Source of the DNA: JAJRVM01 sp963700515
Lineage (GTDB): Bacteria; Planctomycetota; Planctomycetia; Pirellulales; Pirellulaceae
Reading direction: 5' to 3'
DNA length: 64,000 nucleotides
NCBI GenBank assembly: GCA_963700515.1
Contig: CAVOXY010000021.1
Span: 186,001-250,000, forward strand
Part shown: one piece after another, positions 20,505 to 30,905 of the stretch
How the letters are laid out: each line of letters opens with the position of its first letter
Position numbering within the stretch: position 1 is the stretch's first letter
The notes under the pieces: model-generated
Database searches by the model: none
What the model saw: only the letters and a program-made list of their open reading frames with translations
Told to the model about the DNA's origin: nothing
Program-made: the position numbers and the translations under genes

Positions 20505-22481
20505 ATGTTTGCACAACCGTTCAGGTGTTTGGCGATACTGGTGGCAATGGCGCTGACGATCAACGCGTCATTGAAGGCGGACGACTCCGCCCAGAGTACT
20601 CCTGCTTTGGACATGCCGGCACGCCTGCAGCAGTATTTTGAAGAGATGTCAGCTGCCAAGCCGTTCGTGCTGCGCGAGGGAGAGCAATGGGATATACATC
20701 GCCAGGAGTTGCGTGCATTCGTACTGGAATGTGCTGGACTCAAACCGCTGCCACATCGCATTGCGTTGGATGTCCGGGTGTCCGAGCCGCTTGATCATCC
20801 CTGGTGCACGGTCCGCCGCGTGTCGTATCAGCTGTGGCCCAACGTATATTCCACGGGACTCCTCTTCATGCCCAAGAATCTCCGCGAGCATCCGGCACCG
20901 GCGGTGTTGTGTCCGCACGGACACTGGGCGGACGGCAATGCCCACCCCACGGTACAGGCCCGCTGCCTGAATCTAGCCAGGCTGGGGTACGTGACCTTTT
21001 CTTCCACACAGCATCACTATGAGGACCTGAATGTCGGCATTTCTCACCAGACACTCATGGTCTGGAACAACATGCGAGCGGTCGACTATTTGCAGTCGTT
21101 GCCGGAAGTCGATGGAAGCCGCATCGGGGTGGCAGGGGCATCAGGAGGCGGGCTGCAAACCGAGATGTTGTTGGCAGTGGATGATCGCGTGAAGGCTGCC
21201 ACGATTGTCGGATTGACGTGTGACTTTCGTCAGATCATGTTTCCGGGTGGATCGCACTGTGACTGCAATCATTTCCCCGGCATCATGCGCCGCACGGATC
21301 ATCCGGAAATCAGTACGTTGGGACTCCCCTGCCCTGTGGCCTACTTGACAATGAACGACTGGACTCGTTCGTTCGAACAGGACAATTTTCCCACCATCCG
21401 GGAATTGTACGCTCGTCTTGGTGTGGCAGATCACGTGTTTTGCCGATACTACGAGACCGAGCACAACTACGATTCTACAAAGCGTGAACTGACCTACTGG
21501 TGGTTGAACCGGTGGCTGTTGGGCTGTGACGAGACTCAGCCGGAAAAGGAACCGGAAACCGTGACGTTTCCGGTCGAAGCACTGAAGAAGCTGGCAGTCG
21601 AGCAGCCGAACGACCGAGGATTCGCTGAGCTGGGTCGGATTTACCAGCAGGAGCGGGCCGTTGCCGTACCTGCCATCACGTCACGAGCGGAATGGCAGGC
21701 TTATCAACGTGCCATGGCGAAGCAGTTACGCAGCTTGCTGGGCGAGGATACTCAATTGCCGAGGAAAGGTGAAGACATCAGTCTGGGATCGCGCACGGAC
21801 GGCGACCTGATCATTGAGCACGTAGGTTACGCGAGCGAGGGTCCGGTGGTTGTCCCCTGCTGGGCGCTGCGGCCACGGGAAAACGGTCAGGGCAAGTTGC
21901 CGGTCGAATTGATCATGTCTGTCGATGGAAAGGACGCTCTGCTGCAGGCAACGGATAGTGATTCCCCACGCGAGCGGGCACGTCGTGGAGCCTTGGTCGT
22001 GCTGCCAGATCTGCGGACGTGTGGCGAGTCGTTGTCGACAGGGACCAAGGACCAAGCGGCTCAAGAACACGCCTGGCAACGCAACTCGGTCGTCTGGGGG
22101 CGCCCCGTAGCGGGGATGGCGGTGACCGATTTGCAGGCCGTGCTCGATGGCCTTGCTCGTCGAACGGATGCCGACGTGGCACACATCCGCGTTACCACTC
22201 GCGGCTGTGGCGATCTGGCGGCGGCGGTCCTGTTCGGCATGGCGCTGGACAATCGACTGGTCGAAGCCGATCTCGATTTTGCTGGTGCCTGTTTCGGGAA
22301 ACGCAATATCACGATCGTTCCGAATATTCTGTGGTACGGCGACCTGCTGCCATGGGCGGCCGTTATTGCCGATCGCCGGTTGACCTTGCGCAATGTGCCG
22401 GAAGAAGCCGGCGACCGTGGCTGGCTGCAACAAGTCTTCAGTTGTCTGGACAATTCGACGGGTTTGGAAATCGCACCATGA
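20505..22481 (+). CDS. Secreted double alpha/beta-hydrolase, acetyl xylan esterase-like
   Basis: A 658-residue protein with signal peptide (LVAMALTINASLKA). The N-terminal half is a serine hydrolase: LCPHGHWADGNAHP oxyanion region, RIGVAGASGGGLQTEML with the nucleophile Ser in GASGG, and a His in RYYETEHNYDSTKRE. The second half (from about 440) has a further alpha/beta-hydrolase-like core (GALVVLPDLRTCGES) but without a clear GxSxG (VTTRGCGDLAAA in its place), so it is probably not catalytic. Deacetylation of a glycan is the likely role. A good Shine-Dalgarno sequence (AGGGAGAC) precedes the ATG. The stop overlaps the next start. Confidence 0.8.
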   Translation: MFAQPFRCLAILVAMALTINASLKADDSAQSTPALDMPARLQQYFEEMSAAKPFVLREGEQWDIHRQELRAFVLECAGLKPLPHRIALDVRVSEPLDHPWCTVRRVSYQLWPNVYSTGLLFMPKNLREHPAPAVLCPHGHWADGNAHPTVQARCLNLARLGYVTFSSTQHHYEDLNVGISHQTLMVWNNMRAVDYLQSLPEVDGSRIGVAGASGGGLQTEMLLAVDDRVKAATIVGLTCDFRQIMFPGGSHCDCNHFPGIMRRTDHPEISTLGLPCPVAYLTMNDWTRSFEQDNFPTIRELYARLGVADHVFCRYYETEHNYDSTKRELTYWWLNRWLLGCDETQPEKEPETVTFPVEALKKLAVEQPNDRGFAELGRIYQQERAVAVPAITSRAEWQAYQRAMAKQLRSLLGEDTQLPRKGEDISLGSRTDGDLIIEHVGYASEGPVVVPCWALRPRENGQGKLPVELIMSVDGKDALLQATDSDSPRERARRGALVVLPDLRTCGESLSTGTKDQAAQEHAWQRNSVVWGRPVAGMAVTDLQAVLDGLARRTDADVAHIRVTTRGCGDLAAAVLFGMALDNRLVEADLDFAGACFGKRNITIVPNILWYGDLLPWAAVIADRRLTLRNVPEEAGDRGWLQQVFSCLDNSTGLEIAP

Positions 22482-23623
22482 ACGAATCGTCCAAGTACCG
22501 CACCATGATCTGTCTGGCCGGTGTGCTGAGCCTGTTGGCGGTCGATACTTGTGTGCTTGCACAAAGTGAAGTTTCAGCGAAGACGCGTACCGGTCATCGA
22601 TTGCACCGACCTCTATCATCCTCATCAGGATGTAGGCGACAATTTTGATATTGTGGCTGCCTATGCACTGCCAGAAGTTGATCTCAAGGGAGTGATTCTG
22701 GATGTAACACAGAAGTATCGGGATCCACCTGAAGGGCCGCGAGATGCGGGGTTCATTCCGGTCACGCAGCTCAACGCCATTTTCAATCGCAACGTCCCTT
22801 GTGGGGTCATCCCCTACACTGCCATGCGGTCACCCGATGACAAGATGGAAGATGCTCCGGAGTTCCAGCAATCGGGTGTGGAGCTACTGATCCAGATCTT
22901 GCGCGAGACGCCAGAGCCGGTCGACATTGTCTCATTCGGTTCAGCGCGACCGGTCGCCCTGGCGTATAATCGAGATCCGCATCTCATACGCACCATCGAG
23001 TGCGGCGTATTCATCTGTGTGCTGGCTCTTCCGGCTCCGACTTCCTCGAGTGGAATGTGGTGCTCGATCCGCATGCCTTCGTCTGTTTGTTGCGTTCAGA
23101 CTTGCCAATTGCCATTTACCCGTGTGCGACCAAGGACGGACCGTTTGCCTATGGGCCGCACAATTGCTTCTGGCGACTGCCCGATCTCCAATTCATACGG
23201 CAGATGGAGCCTCGCTTGCAGCGCTACCTTGGCTACGCCTTTGAGTGGTCCAATCGGAGTGATTTTCTGCGAGCCATGGAAGAGGATCCACCGGAGACGA
23301 TATGGCCGCCGATCTGTGGGCGCTCGCACAACGTTTGGGAAACGTGCGTCTGGATGCAGGTGGCCGGCCGGCGACTGGTGCGGCGGTCCGATGGCTGCTA
23401 TCGCATCGTCACCGAGCGAGACGTTCGCGCCGATGACCGTGTCCTGCCCAATCACCTCCGCCCCTGCCAGGTCACCGTGCGTGAGAACGGTTCGTTCACA
23501 TTCGAGATGACCGACCAGCCCACGAACTTCTGGATCTATGACCGGGGCGATCCAGGAGAGAACGAACGGGCGTTGCGAGAGGCGCTCCCCGCGCTGTACG
23601 TTTCGTTTAAGCCCCCTACGTAG
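22478..23623 (+). CDS. Secreted inosine-uridine nucleoside hydrolase-like protein, two frame changes
   Basis: The start ATG at 22478 overlaps the esterase stop (ATGA), which indicates translational coupling. A signal peptide (ICLAGVLSLLAVDTCVLAQ) is followed, after a frame change near 22592, by PVIDCTDLYHPHQDVGDNFDIV, reminiscent of the Asp cluster that binds Ca2+ in IUNH-fold proteins. Then come VDIVSFGSARPVALAYNRDP and, after a second frame change near 22995, RRIHLCAGSSGSDFLEWNVVLDPHAF. The protein is continuous over the breaks. In a glycosidase operon it more likely cleaves or binds a ribosyl or furanosyl compound than serving purine salvage; this is inference. It ends at a TAG contributed by a palindromic repeat. 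Confidence 0.72.
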
Positions 23624-23641
23624 AACGGACTTCAGTCCGTT
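23624..23641. repeat. AACGGACTTCAGTCCGTT palindrome, copy 3, directly after a stop codon
   Basis: Preceded by CTACGTAG, whose TAG (23621-23623) is the stop codon of the nucleoside hydrolase-like gene. Same arrangement as copies 2 and 4. Confidence 0.85.
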
Positions 23642-23969
23642 TGTGAAGCTGGCTGCATTTCGGACGCTTCTCGCCCGTGTCGTCCCGCGGCACGCCGCTT
23701 GGTGCGAAGAAAGGTGCCCCGGTGATGAACCACTCACAGGTTTGGGCTATGGAATAACGTAGTGTGAGCTCAGACAAGTGGCAATGGCCATGTCCGTGTT
23801 GTAACACCGGCTCTCGTCCTTGATCGTCGCCCCGCACCATCGTGGCCTTTCTGCCACACGCTGGCCGGTTGGAAATCCTGTATACTGGGTACCTGGTCGC
23901 CAAACACGTTGCCCTGACATGCGCACATTAACCACTGGCGTTGAGTTCGTCACAAAGGGAACCCGTTGC

Positions 23970-26900
23970 ATGAATTCCAATGAAGACAAATTGGACCGCT
24001 GTACACCGGCATGTGGGTGCCATGGTGAGATCAATCGCAGAGATCTACTGCGTCTGGCTGGAACCGGCGCAGTTGCCTGGAGTGTTTCCGGGTTGTCGGC
24101 CATGGCCGGCCCTTTTGACGATTCCGACTTTGAAAAGCTGGTGCCACGCGACAAGAAGTTGCAGCCGCAGTGGGTGAAGTCGCTGTTTGAACGAGGCGAA
24201 CCGGAGGTGTACACGGGCAAAGACCTGGAGTTGATTGGGATGCCGGTGGGCGGCCTGTGCGCCGGTCAGCTTTATCTGGGTGGTGATGGCAAACTATGGC
24301 ATTGGGACATCTTTAATTTGCCGATCAGCACCGGTGCGGAACATTATGCGAATCCACTGCGGCCCAAAACGCCGCTCGATCAAGGATTCGGCATCCGCGT
24401 GAATGACACAGTGCGAGCGCTCGATCAGCAGTGGATTCGATAAGATTCAATTCTGCGGCGAGTATCCGCTTGCTCGGGTTGAGTACAGTGACGGCCAGTT
24501 GCCCGTGACGGTTTCCCTGGAAGCTTTTTCACCGTTCATTCCCTTGAACTACGACGACTCGAGTCTGCCCGCGACGGTGATGCGTTTCACGGTCAAGAAC
24601 ACGAGCACTGCTGCGGCGGAGGTCGAACTGGCTGGCTGGTTGGAGAATGCCGTTTGCCTTTACACGGGCACACCGTCGGCGCTGTTGCACCGCAATCGTA
24701 TCGTACGAACTCCGCAAATGCTGCGACTTGACTGCACCGCGGAGGAGCCACCGCAGGATGCGAATCAGCCAACGGCTCGTCCGGATATCGTGTTCGAGAG
24801 TTGGGACGCTGAGACCTACCAGGGGTGGACTGTGGAAGGAGAGGCGTTTGGTCGAGGGCCGATTCTCAAGTCCGAGATCCCGAGCTACCAAGGAGATGTG
24901 GGTGGGCCGGGCGAGCGCGTCGCGAATTCGCACGCCACCGCCCCGGGGAAGGATGTCGGTGAGAAGGACAATCAAACCGGCATGCTGACCAGTCGGGAAT
25001 TCCAGATCCAACGCAAGTACATCAACTTCTGGGTCGGCGGTGGAAATAATGTCGGAAAGACCTGCTTGAATCTGCTAGTGGATGACAAGGTCGTGGCCAC
25101 CACGACCGGCCGCAATGACAACAAGATGCGAGCGGACAGTTTTGACGTGCAGCACCTGCAGGGCAAAACGGCTCGCCTGCAGATCGTCGACAATCAGGCG
25201 GGCGGTTGGGGCAACATTGGCGTGGGCGAGATCGTGCAGAGCGACAAACCGGCCAACGTCGTCGAGAAGCTGCCGGATCGTCATGATTTCGGCACCTTGT
25301 CCTTGGTGATGTTGGAGCCTGACGAGAAGGATCGCGGGGCAGCTGCGCTTCCCGACGCCACCGTTCCGGCAGGCCTGTTTGGCACGATTGCCGGGAATGA
25401 GGACGTTACGCAGCCGTTTGGTTCCGGGCTGCGCGGCGGGCTCTGCCGCCAGAAGACGCTCGCCGCCGGCGAGGAAATGACGGTCACGTTCGTGATCGCC
25501 TGGCATTTTCCCAACGATCGTATCGAAGGAGTGCGCGACACGGGCCGCCTCTACGCGAAACGATTCGCAGACGCATCTCAAGTGGCCCAGTACGTGGCAG
25601 CCAACTTCTCGTCGCTCCACACTCAGACCCGGTTGTGGCACGATACCTGGTACGACTCGACGCTTCCCTACTGGTTGCTCGACCGCACTTTCCTCAACAC
25701 CTCGATTCTGGCCAGTTCCACCTGTCATCGATTTGCGACCGGTCGATTTTACGGGTGGGAGGGTGTCGGCTGTTGCAGCGGCACCTGCACGCATGTCTGG
25801 CAGTACGCTCAGGCGGTCGCTCGAGTCTTTCCCGAATTGGAGCGTGACTTGCGCGAGCGGACCGATTTCGGGATCGCTTTCGATGCCACAACGGGGATCA
25901 TTCGTTTCCGCGCGGAAGGTGCGGGGTTGGCCGTCGACGGCCAGTCCGGTTGTATCCTGCGTTCGTATCGCGAGCATCAGATGTCGCCCGACGACAAGTT
26001 TCTGAAACGAAATTGGGCCAAGATCAAGCGGGCACTGCAATGTCTGATTGACAAAGACGGTGATGCGAACGGCATTCTCGAGAGCGGTCAGCACAATACC
26101 CTGGATGCCGACTGGTACGGGCCCGTGGCCTGGCTGAGTGGCATGTACCTGGCCGCCTTGCGGGCCGGCCAGCAGATGGCGCAGGAAGTTGGCGACGAGC
26201 CGTTTGCCGATGTCTGCCGCGGAATTCTCGCGAAAGGTCAGCAGAACATTGTCAGCGAGCTGTTCGGAGGTGAGTACTTCATCAACAAGCCAGATCCCAA
26301 CCATCCCGAGACCATCAATTCGGGGACCGGCTGTGAGATCGATCAGGTGTTGGGCCAATCATGGGCCTGGCAGGTCGGGTTGGGACGCGTGCTGCCCGAG
26401 AAAGAGACGAAGTCGGCACTGCAGTCGTTGTGGCGGTATAACTTCACGCCCGATGTGGGGCCCTATCGCGAAGCCAATAAGCCGGGACGTTGGTACGCCA
26501 TGCCGGGCGAAGCCGGTTTGCTGATGTGTACGTTTCCGCGCAGCGATTGGAACTACCAGCAGGCGGCCGGCCAGGGACTTGAGTGGGCCGCTGGCTACTT
26601 CAATGAGTGCATGAACGGTTTTGAATATCAGGCGGCCGGCCATATGATCTGGGAGGGTCAGGTCCAGGAGGGACTGGCGATTGCGCGCTCGGTGCACGAT
26701 CGTTATCATCCCAGCCGGCGCAATCCATGGAACGAAGTCGAATGCGGCGATCACTATGCGCGATCCATGGCCAGCTATGGTGTGTTCCTGGCGGCTTGTG
26801 GGTTCGCATACCACGGTCCGCACGGCTTCATCGGCTTCTCGCCAAGGCTCACGCCGGAGGATTTTCGGGCGGCATTTACGACCGCTGAAGGTTGGGGATC

Positions 26901-27138
26901 GTATCGCCAGCAAGTCACCGGCCAGAAGCTTACGGCAGCCCTGCAAGTACACTACGGCTCGCTGGCAGTGCGCGTCTTGGCATTCGACTGTTCACGTGAA
27001 CCGCAGTCGGTACAGGTGAAAATAAACGGCGAAAAAGTGGATGTGAAACACCGGTTCGAGCAGCAGCGAGTGATTGTGGATTTGGCGGAAGAAAAGCGTG
27101 TACAGGCGGGACAGTTGATCGAAGTGGAAATCGCCTGA
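23970..27138 (+). CDS. GH116-like beta-glucosidase/glucosylceramidase-type protein, Tat-exported, one frame change
   Basis: The N-terminus from the ATG at 23970 has a twin-arginine motif (NRRDLLRLAG). The N-terminal beta domain (IGMPVGGLCAGQLYLGGDG) and large (alpha/alpha)6 domain match the GH116/DUF608 type: CCSGTCTHVWQYAQ, GILESGQHNTLDADWYGP and GCEIDQVLGQSWAWQVG. By comparison with human GBA2, the Glu of LESGQ and the Asp of EIDQ should be nucleophile and acid/base. An inserted segment at about 260-330 resembles a lectin-like sandwich (FESWDAETYQGWTVEG). The frame changes near 24438, peptide continuous (DQQW to DKIQFCGEYP). The fucosidase gene follows 38 bases downstream. Confidence 0.85.
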
Positions 27139-27176
27139 AAGATCAAATCACTGACTAATGTCGTTTGGAGTACATC

Positions 27177-28925
27177 ATGAAAAAGAACTTCATTACCGCG
27201 ATAATTGTGCTGTTGTTGGCGAGCCTTGTCGTGCCGACGTGGGCTCAGCAGCCGAAACAGGAAGAGACCAAGCAGCAACGTGATGCCCGGATGGCATGGT
27301 GGCGCGACGCGAGATTCGGCCTGTTTATTCACTGGGGAGTCTACAGTGTCCCGGCAGGCACTTACAAGGATAAACGCATTGGTGGGATTGGCGAGTGGAT
27401 TATGCGTAGTGCCGAGATTCCCGTGGTGGAGTACCGGGCGTTTGCCCAGCAGTTCAATCCGGTTAAATACGATCCCGAGGCCTGGGCGGCTTTGGCCGAG
27501 CAGGCCGGCATGAAGTACATCGTCATTACTTCTAAACACCATGACGGCTTTGCAATGTTCCCTTCGGATGTGACCGACTGGGATATCGCCGATGCTTCGC
27601 CTTATGGAAAGGATTTGATCGGCCCGTTGGCGGACGCGGCACGGCACCACGGTCTGAAGTTCGGACTCTATTACTCGCAGGCCCAGGATTGGACAAACCC
27701 AGGCGGTGCCAAGGCGGGATTCCCGGATGAACAAGGCTGGTGCGAAGAGCACAAAGGCAAGTTCGATGATTACCTCGAGAAGCTCGCCGTGCCACAGGTG
27801 CGCGAGATCCTGACACGGTACCAACCCGATATTCTCTGGTGGGACACACCGTATCTGATGACCCCAGAGCGGGCAGGCTTGCTGTGGCCGTTGACCAAGT
27901 TGCGGCCCGGTCTGATTACCAATAATCGGTTGGGAGGCGGGTATGACGGCGACAGCGATACGCCAGAACAGGAAATTCCCGCCACGGGAATGCCGGGCCG
28001 AGATTGGGAAACGTGCATGACCATGAATGATACCTGGGGCTACAAGAGTTATGACGACCATTGGAAGCCTACTCAAATGCTCATTCGTAACCTGGTCGAT
28101 ATCGCTTCCAAAGGGGGTAATTATCTGCTGAATATTGGACCGAAGAGTGATGGGACGATCCCCGAAGCATCGATCAAACGACTGCAGGAAGTGGGCCAAT
28201 GGATGAAGGTCAATGGTCAGGCCATCTACGGCACCACCGCCTGCCCGACACGTTTGCCAGGCTGGGGACGTATCACGACCAAGCCGGGAGATGGCGAAAC
28301 GACTCTCTACTTACACGTGTTTGACTGGCCTGCCGACGGCAAACTGCCGGTGTCGTTGCTGAACAAACCAATCTCCTGCCAACTGCTGGCCGATCCGAAC
28401 CGCAGCTTCCAGGTCGCGCAAGAGGAAAACGGACTGGTCGTGAATTTGAATGGAAAGGCTGTGGATCCGATTTGCACCGTTGTTGCCCTGCGCGTGCAAG
28501 GTGAACCGAACGTCGTCGTCTACCGTGTACCCCAGCAGGCAGACGGCTCACTGGTTCTGAAGGCGATCGACGTGGACCTCCATGGAGGATTGCGCATCGA
28601 GTCGAAGGATAATCAACCTAACATTGGATACTGGATAGCCACGGACGACTGGGCCGAGTGGGGAGTGCGGATTGATCAGCCGGGAACATTTGCAGTGACC
28701 GCTGATGTGGCCACGCAAGGTGAAAGCCAGTTGACCGTGGAGGTTGGCCGACAGCAGCTGAAAGCCGAAATCCCCAACACGGGCAACTACGGTACCTTCC
28801 GTTCGGTCAAGTTGGGCGAGATCCAGATTGGTGAGCAAGGGCCGCACGCCGTGGTTGTGCGGCCACAGAAACAAGCCTGGTCGCCGGTCAATATCCGCTC
28901 GATCACGCTCAAGCCGGTTAAGTGA
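27177..28925 (+). CDS. Secreted GH29 alpha-L-fucosidase
   Basis: Intact, about 582 residues. The signal peptide is MKKNFITAIIVLLLASLVVP; I prefer the ATG at 27177 over the one at 27165 because the former starts with MKKN. GH29 features: WWRDARFGLFIHWGVYS, YIVITSKHHDGFAMFPS, FGLYYSQAQDW and the nucleophile strand PDILWWDTP (Asp about 223). NYLLNIGPKSDGTIPEAS is the usual end of the barrel. A C-terminal beta-rich extension (about 490-580) may be a binding domain. Retaining cleavage of alpha-L-fucose from the glycan is expected. A REP-like array starts 17 bases after the stop. Confidence 0.94.
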   Translation: MKKNFITAIIVLLLASLVVPTWAQQPKQEETKQQRDARMAWWRDARFGLFIHWGVYSVPAGTYKDKRIGGIGEWIMRSAEIPVVEYRAFAQQFNPVKYDPEAWAALAEQAGMKYIVITSKHHDGFAMFPSDVTDWDIADASPYGKDLIGPLADAARHHGLKFGLYYSQAQDWTNPGGAKAGFPDEQGWCEEHKGKFDDYLEKLAVPQVREILTRYQPDILWWDTPYLMTPERAGLLWPLTKLRPGLITNNRLGGGYDGDSDTPEQEIPATGMPGRDWETCMTMNDTWGYKSYDDHWKPTQMLIRNLVDIASKGGNYLLNIGPKSDGTIPEASIKRLQEVGQWMKVNGQAIYGTTACPTRLPGWGRITTKPGDGETTLYLHVFDWPADGKLPVSLLNKPISCQLLADPNRSFQVAQEENGLVVNLNGKAVDPICTVVALRVQGEPNVVVYRVPQQADGSLVLKAIDVDLHGGLRIESKDNQPNIGYWIATDDWAEWGVRIDQPGTFAVTADVATQGESQLTVEVGRQQLKAEIPNTGNYGTFRSVKLGEIQIGEQGPHAVVVRPQKQAWSPVNIRSITLKPVK

Positions 28926-28942
28926 TGACGCCGCGAGTAGTC

Positions 28943-29255
28943 ACGTAGCTGGACCCGCCAGGGTTCAGCCGCGGCTCTGTGCGTTTTCCCGCTCCGCTGA
29001 GCCCTTGGCGGGCTCAGCTACGTAGCTGGACCCGCCAGGGTTCAGCCCGCGGCTCTATGCGTTGACCCGCTCCGCTGAGCCCTTGGCGGGCTCAGCTACG
29101 TAGCTGGACCCGCCAGGGTTCAGCCGCGGCTCTGTGCGTTTTCCCGCTCCGCTGAGCCCTTGGCGGGCTCAGCTACGTAGCTGGACCCGCCAGGGTTCAG
29201 CCGCGGCTCTGTGCGTTGACCCGCTCCGCTGAGCCCTTGGCGGGCTCAGCTACGT
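28943..29255. repeat. Four tandem copies of a 78-bp REP-like hairpin unit
   Basis: Each unit runs from GTAGCTGGACCCGCCAGGG through GGTTCAGCC to CCGCTGAGCCCTTGGCGGGC and CTCAGCTAC. The two ends of each unit are imperfect inverted repeats of about 26 bases, so every unit can fold. Copies differ at a few bases (TTTTCC versus TTGACC in the middle). The array separates the convergent fucosidase and beta-propeller genes. A single degenerate unit is found at 47101-47132 in front of the 51-bp array. Confidence 0.92.
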
Positions 29256-29269
29256 CGTACCATCGAGTA

Positions 29270-30795
29270 TCACCGCTCCTGCACGTTCTTCAACCGTGGA
29301 TCGGCCAGATCCAGCCGATACATGATCTGGTTGTAGTCGTAACGTGGCGTAGGATTGGCGTTGCCGGAGAACGTGGTGGTGTAGGTACCTTCGAAGTAGA
29401 TCAAGCGTCCATCCTCCTGGTCGAAAAATGGATGATGGACCGGGTTGTAGAAGCTGTATTTGTCGTGAGTGACAATCTTCTTTGCATGTTGCCAGGGCCC
29501 GGTCAGTTCGGGTGATTCAGCGTACCAGATTTCGCCCAGCATCGAGGTGCCGCCCTGCTGGCAAGCGATCATGATCCACTTGTTGCGATAGGCGTTCCAA
29601 GCCACGCTGCCACGATGCATGCGAACCGGTTTCTGTGTATCGCAGTCAAGTGGAACGAAGCACGCTTCTTGAGCCGTGATTTTCCCCTCGGTGATCCACT
29701 TCCACTGAGCCGCGATGTCGGCGGGCACTGTATCCTTGCGCCAGGCGAATTGCAGCCGGCCATCGTCAGAGCGGATGAACTTGGGATGGTCCACGTCGCT
29801 GCCAGGTTCCAGGCAGGACCATGCCTCGACCTGCTTGGCTCCGGTGAACTCACTGAGCGTGGCTGGCATGCGCACGGTGGGAAACACTTCGCCCAGATAG
29901 ACGTATTCGGTCGAACCGTCTCGGAGGCGAACAGGGTGAGCCTGCCCCGGAAATTTCCACAGCTCACTCTTGTCCAGCGTCTTGAGTCGCTCGAACTGAT
30001 CCTGGTCGTTGTTGTAGATGGCCAATCCATGATCGAGCATTTCGGCCAGCGATTTCATGTGAGCGTAATGGCAAACCAGTTGGTCCTGTCCCTGTTCATC
30101 TGGCAGGACGCAGACTGCATCGATCCAAATCGGTCCACCTTCCACGCCCAGTCGAGCCATCGGCCGACTGAAGCCGTCCTCGCCCACGAAATACTGGAGC
30201 TCAACACCCTGTGCGGGGTCCAGTCCGCCCTGATCGGGCAAGGCGGAGACGGCACCAGCCATCCAGTAGTGCCCCAGCGGGTACCGCATCCGATTCGTAT
30301 CGCCCCAGAACCAGTGGATTTTGTCTCGGTAGAGAACCGCCATGGCCGAGTCTTGCCCGGCGACTTTCCCGGTTCCCAGTGGATTCGTGAGCGGGCATGG
30401 CTCGCCCAGCAGCAGACTGTCTCGATAGATACCTTCACCTGTGACGCGGTATAGGCGCTCTGCCACGTTTTGTCGTTTCAGTCGCAATACCGCCTTTTCT
30501 CCTGGCTTGGGAGTGAGCGCAACGCCGGCAAATCCAAAACCGTCCTGCGGGTAGTCGTATCCGTGGCTTCGCACGTGAAAGAAGATCTTCTCTCCCGTCC
30601 AACTTGGCTCGTCGATCGCTACCCAACCGGCGCTGTCGGTCACGAAACGGACATTATTCACCGTCTCAAGCTCGACGAGTGGTATTCCACGTCCCGTTTG
30701 TTCGTCTGTCGCTCGGATGGCGAAGTACTGCGAGACGTTGACTCTTGAGCTAGTCCTGGCACTGCACTCGACAACATCGGCATCAAGCTGGTCAT
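29270..30795 (-). CDS. Secreted beta-propeller-like protein, function unknown, probable frame change
   Basis: About 500 residues. The start is probably the ATG at 30795 with a short signal-like stretch (SLMPMLSSAVPGLAQ); near 30745 the frame changes into SQYFAIRATDEQTGRGIPLVEL, a transthyretin-like beta module. From about residue 140 the protein has repeated WFWGDTNRM, RMHRGSVAWN, GEIWYAESPELTGPW and RLIYFEGTYT motifs, which resemble blades of the five-bladed propellers of GH43/DUF4185 type. I see no safe catalytic triad. Without the frame change the frame is open upstream to 30877. It sits downstream of a GH10 remnant on the same strand and converges with the fucosidase. Confidence 0.65.
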
Positions 30796-30905
30796 CACGA
30801 TGCAAGTCAGGCGCGGTAGACGCACGTGGACGGAGATTGTTTGGGAAATGGACCGACTGCCAGGTATTCGACTGCACCCGGACTGGAATCCATCGCTACT
30901 TATTT

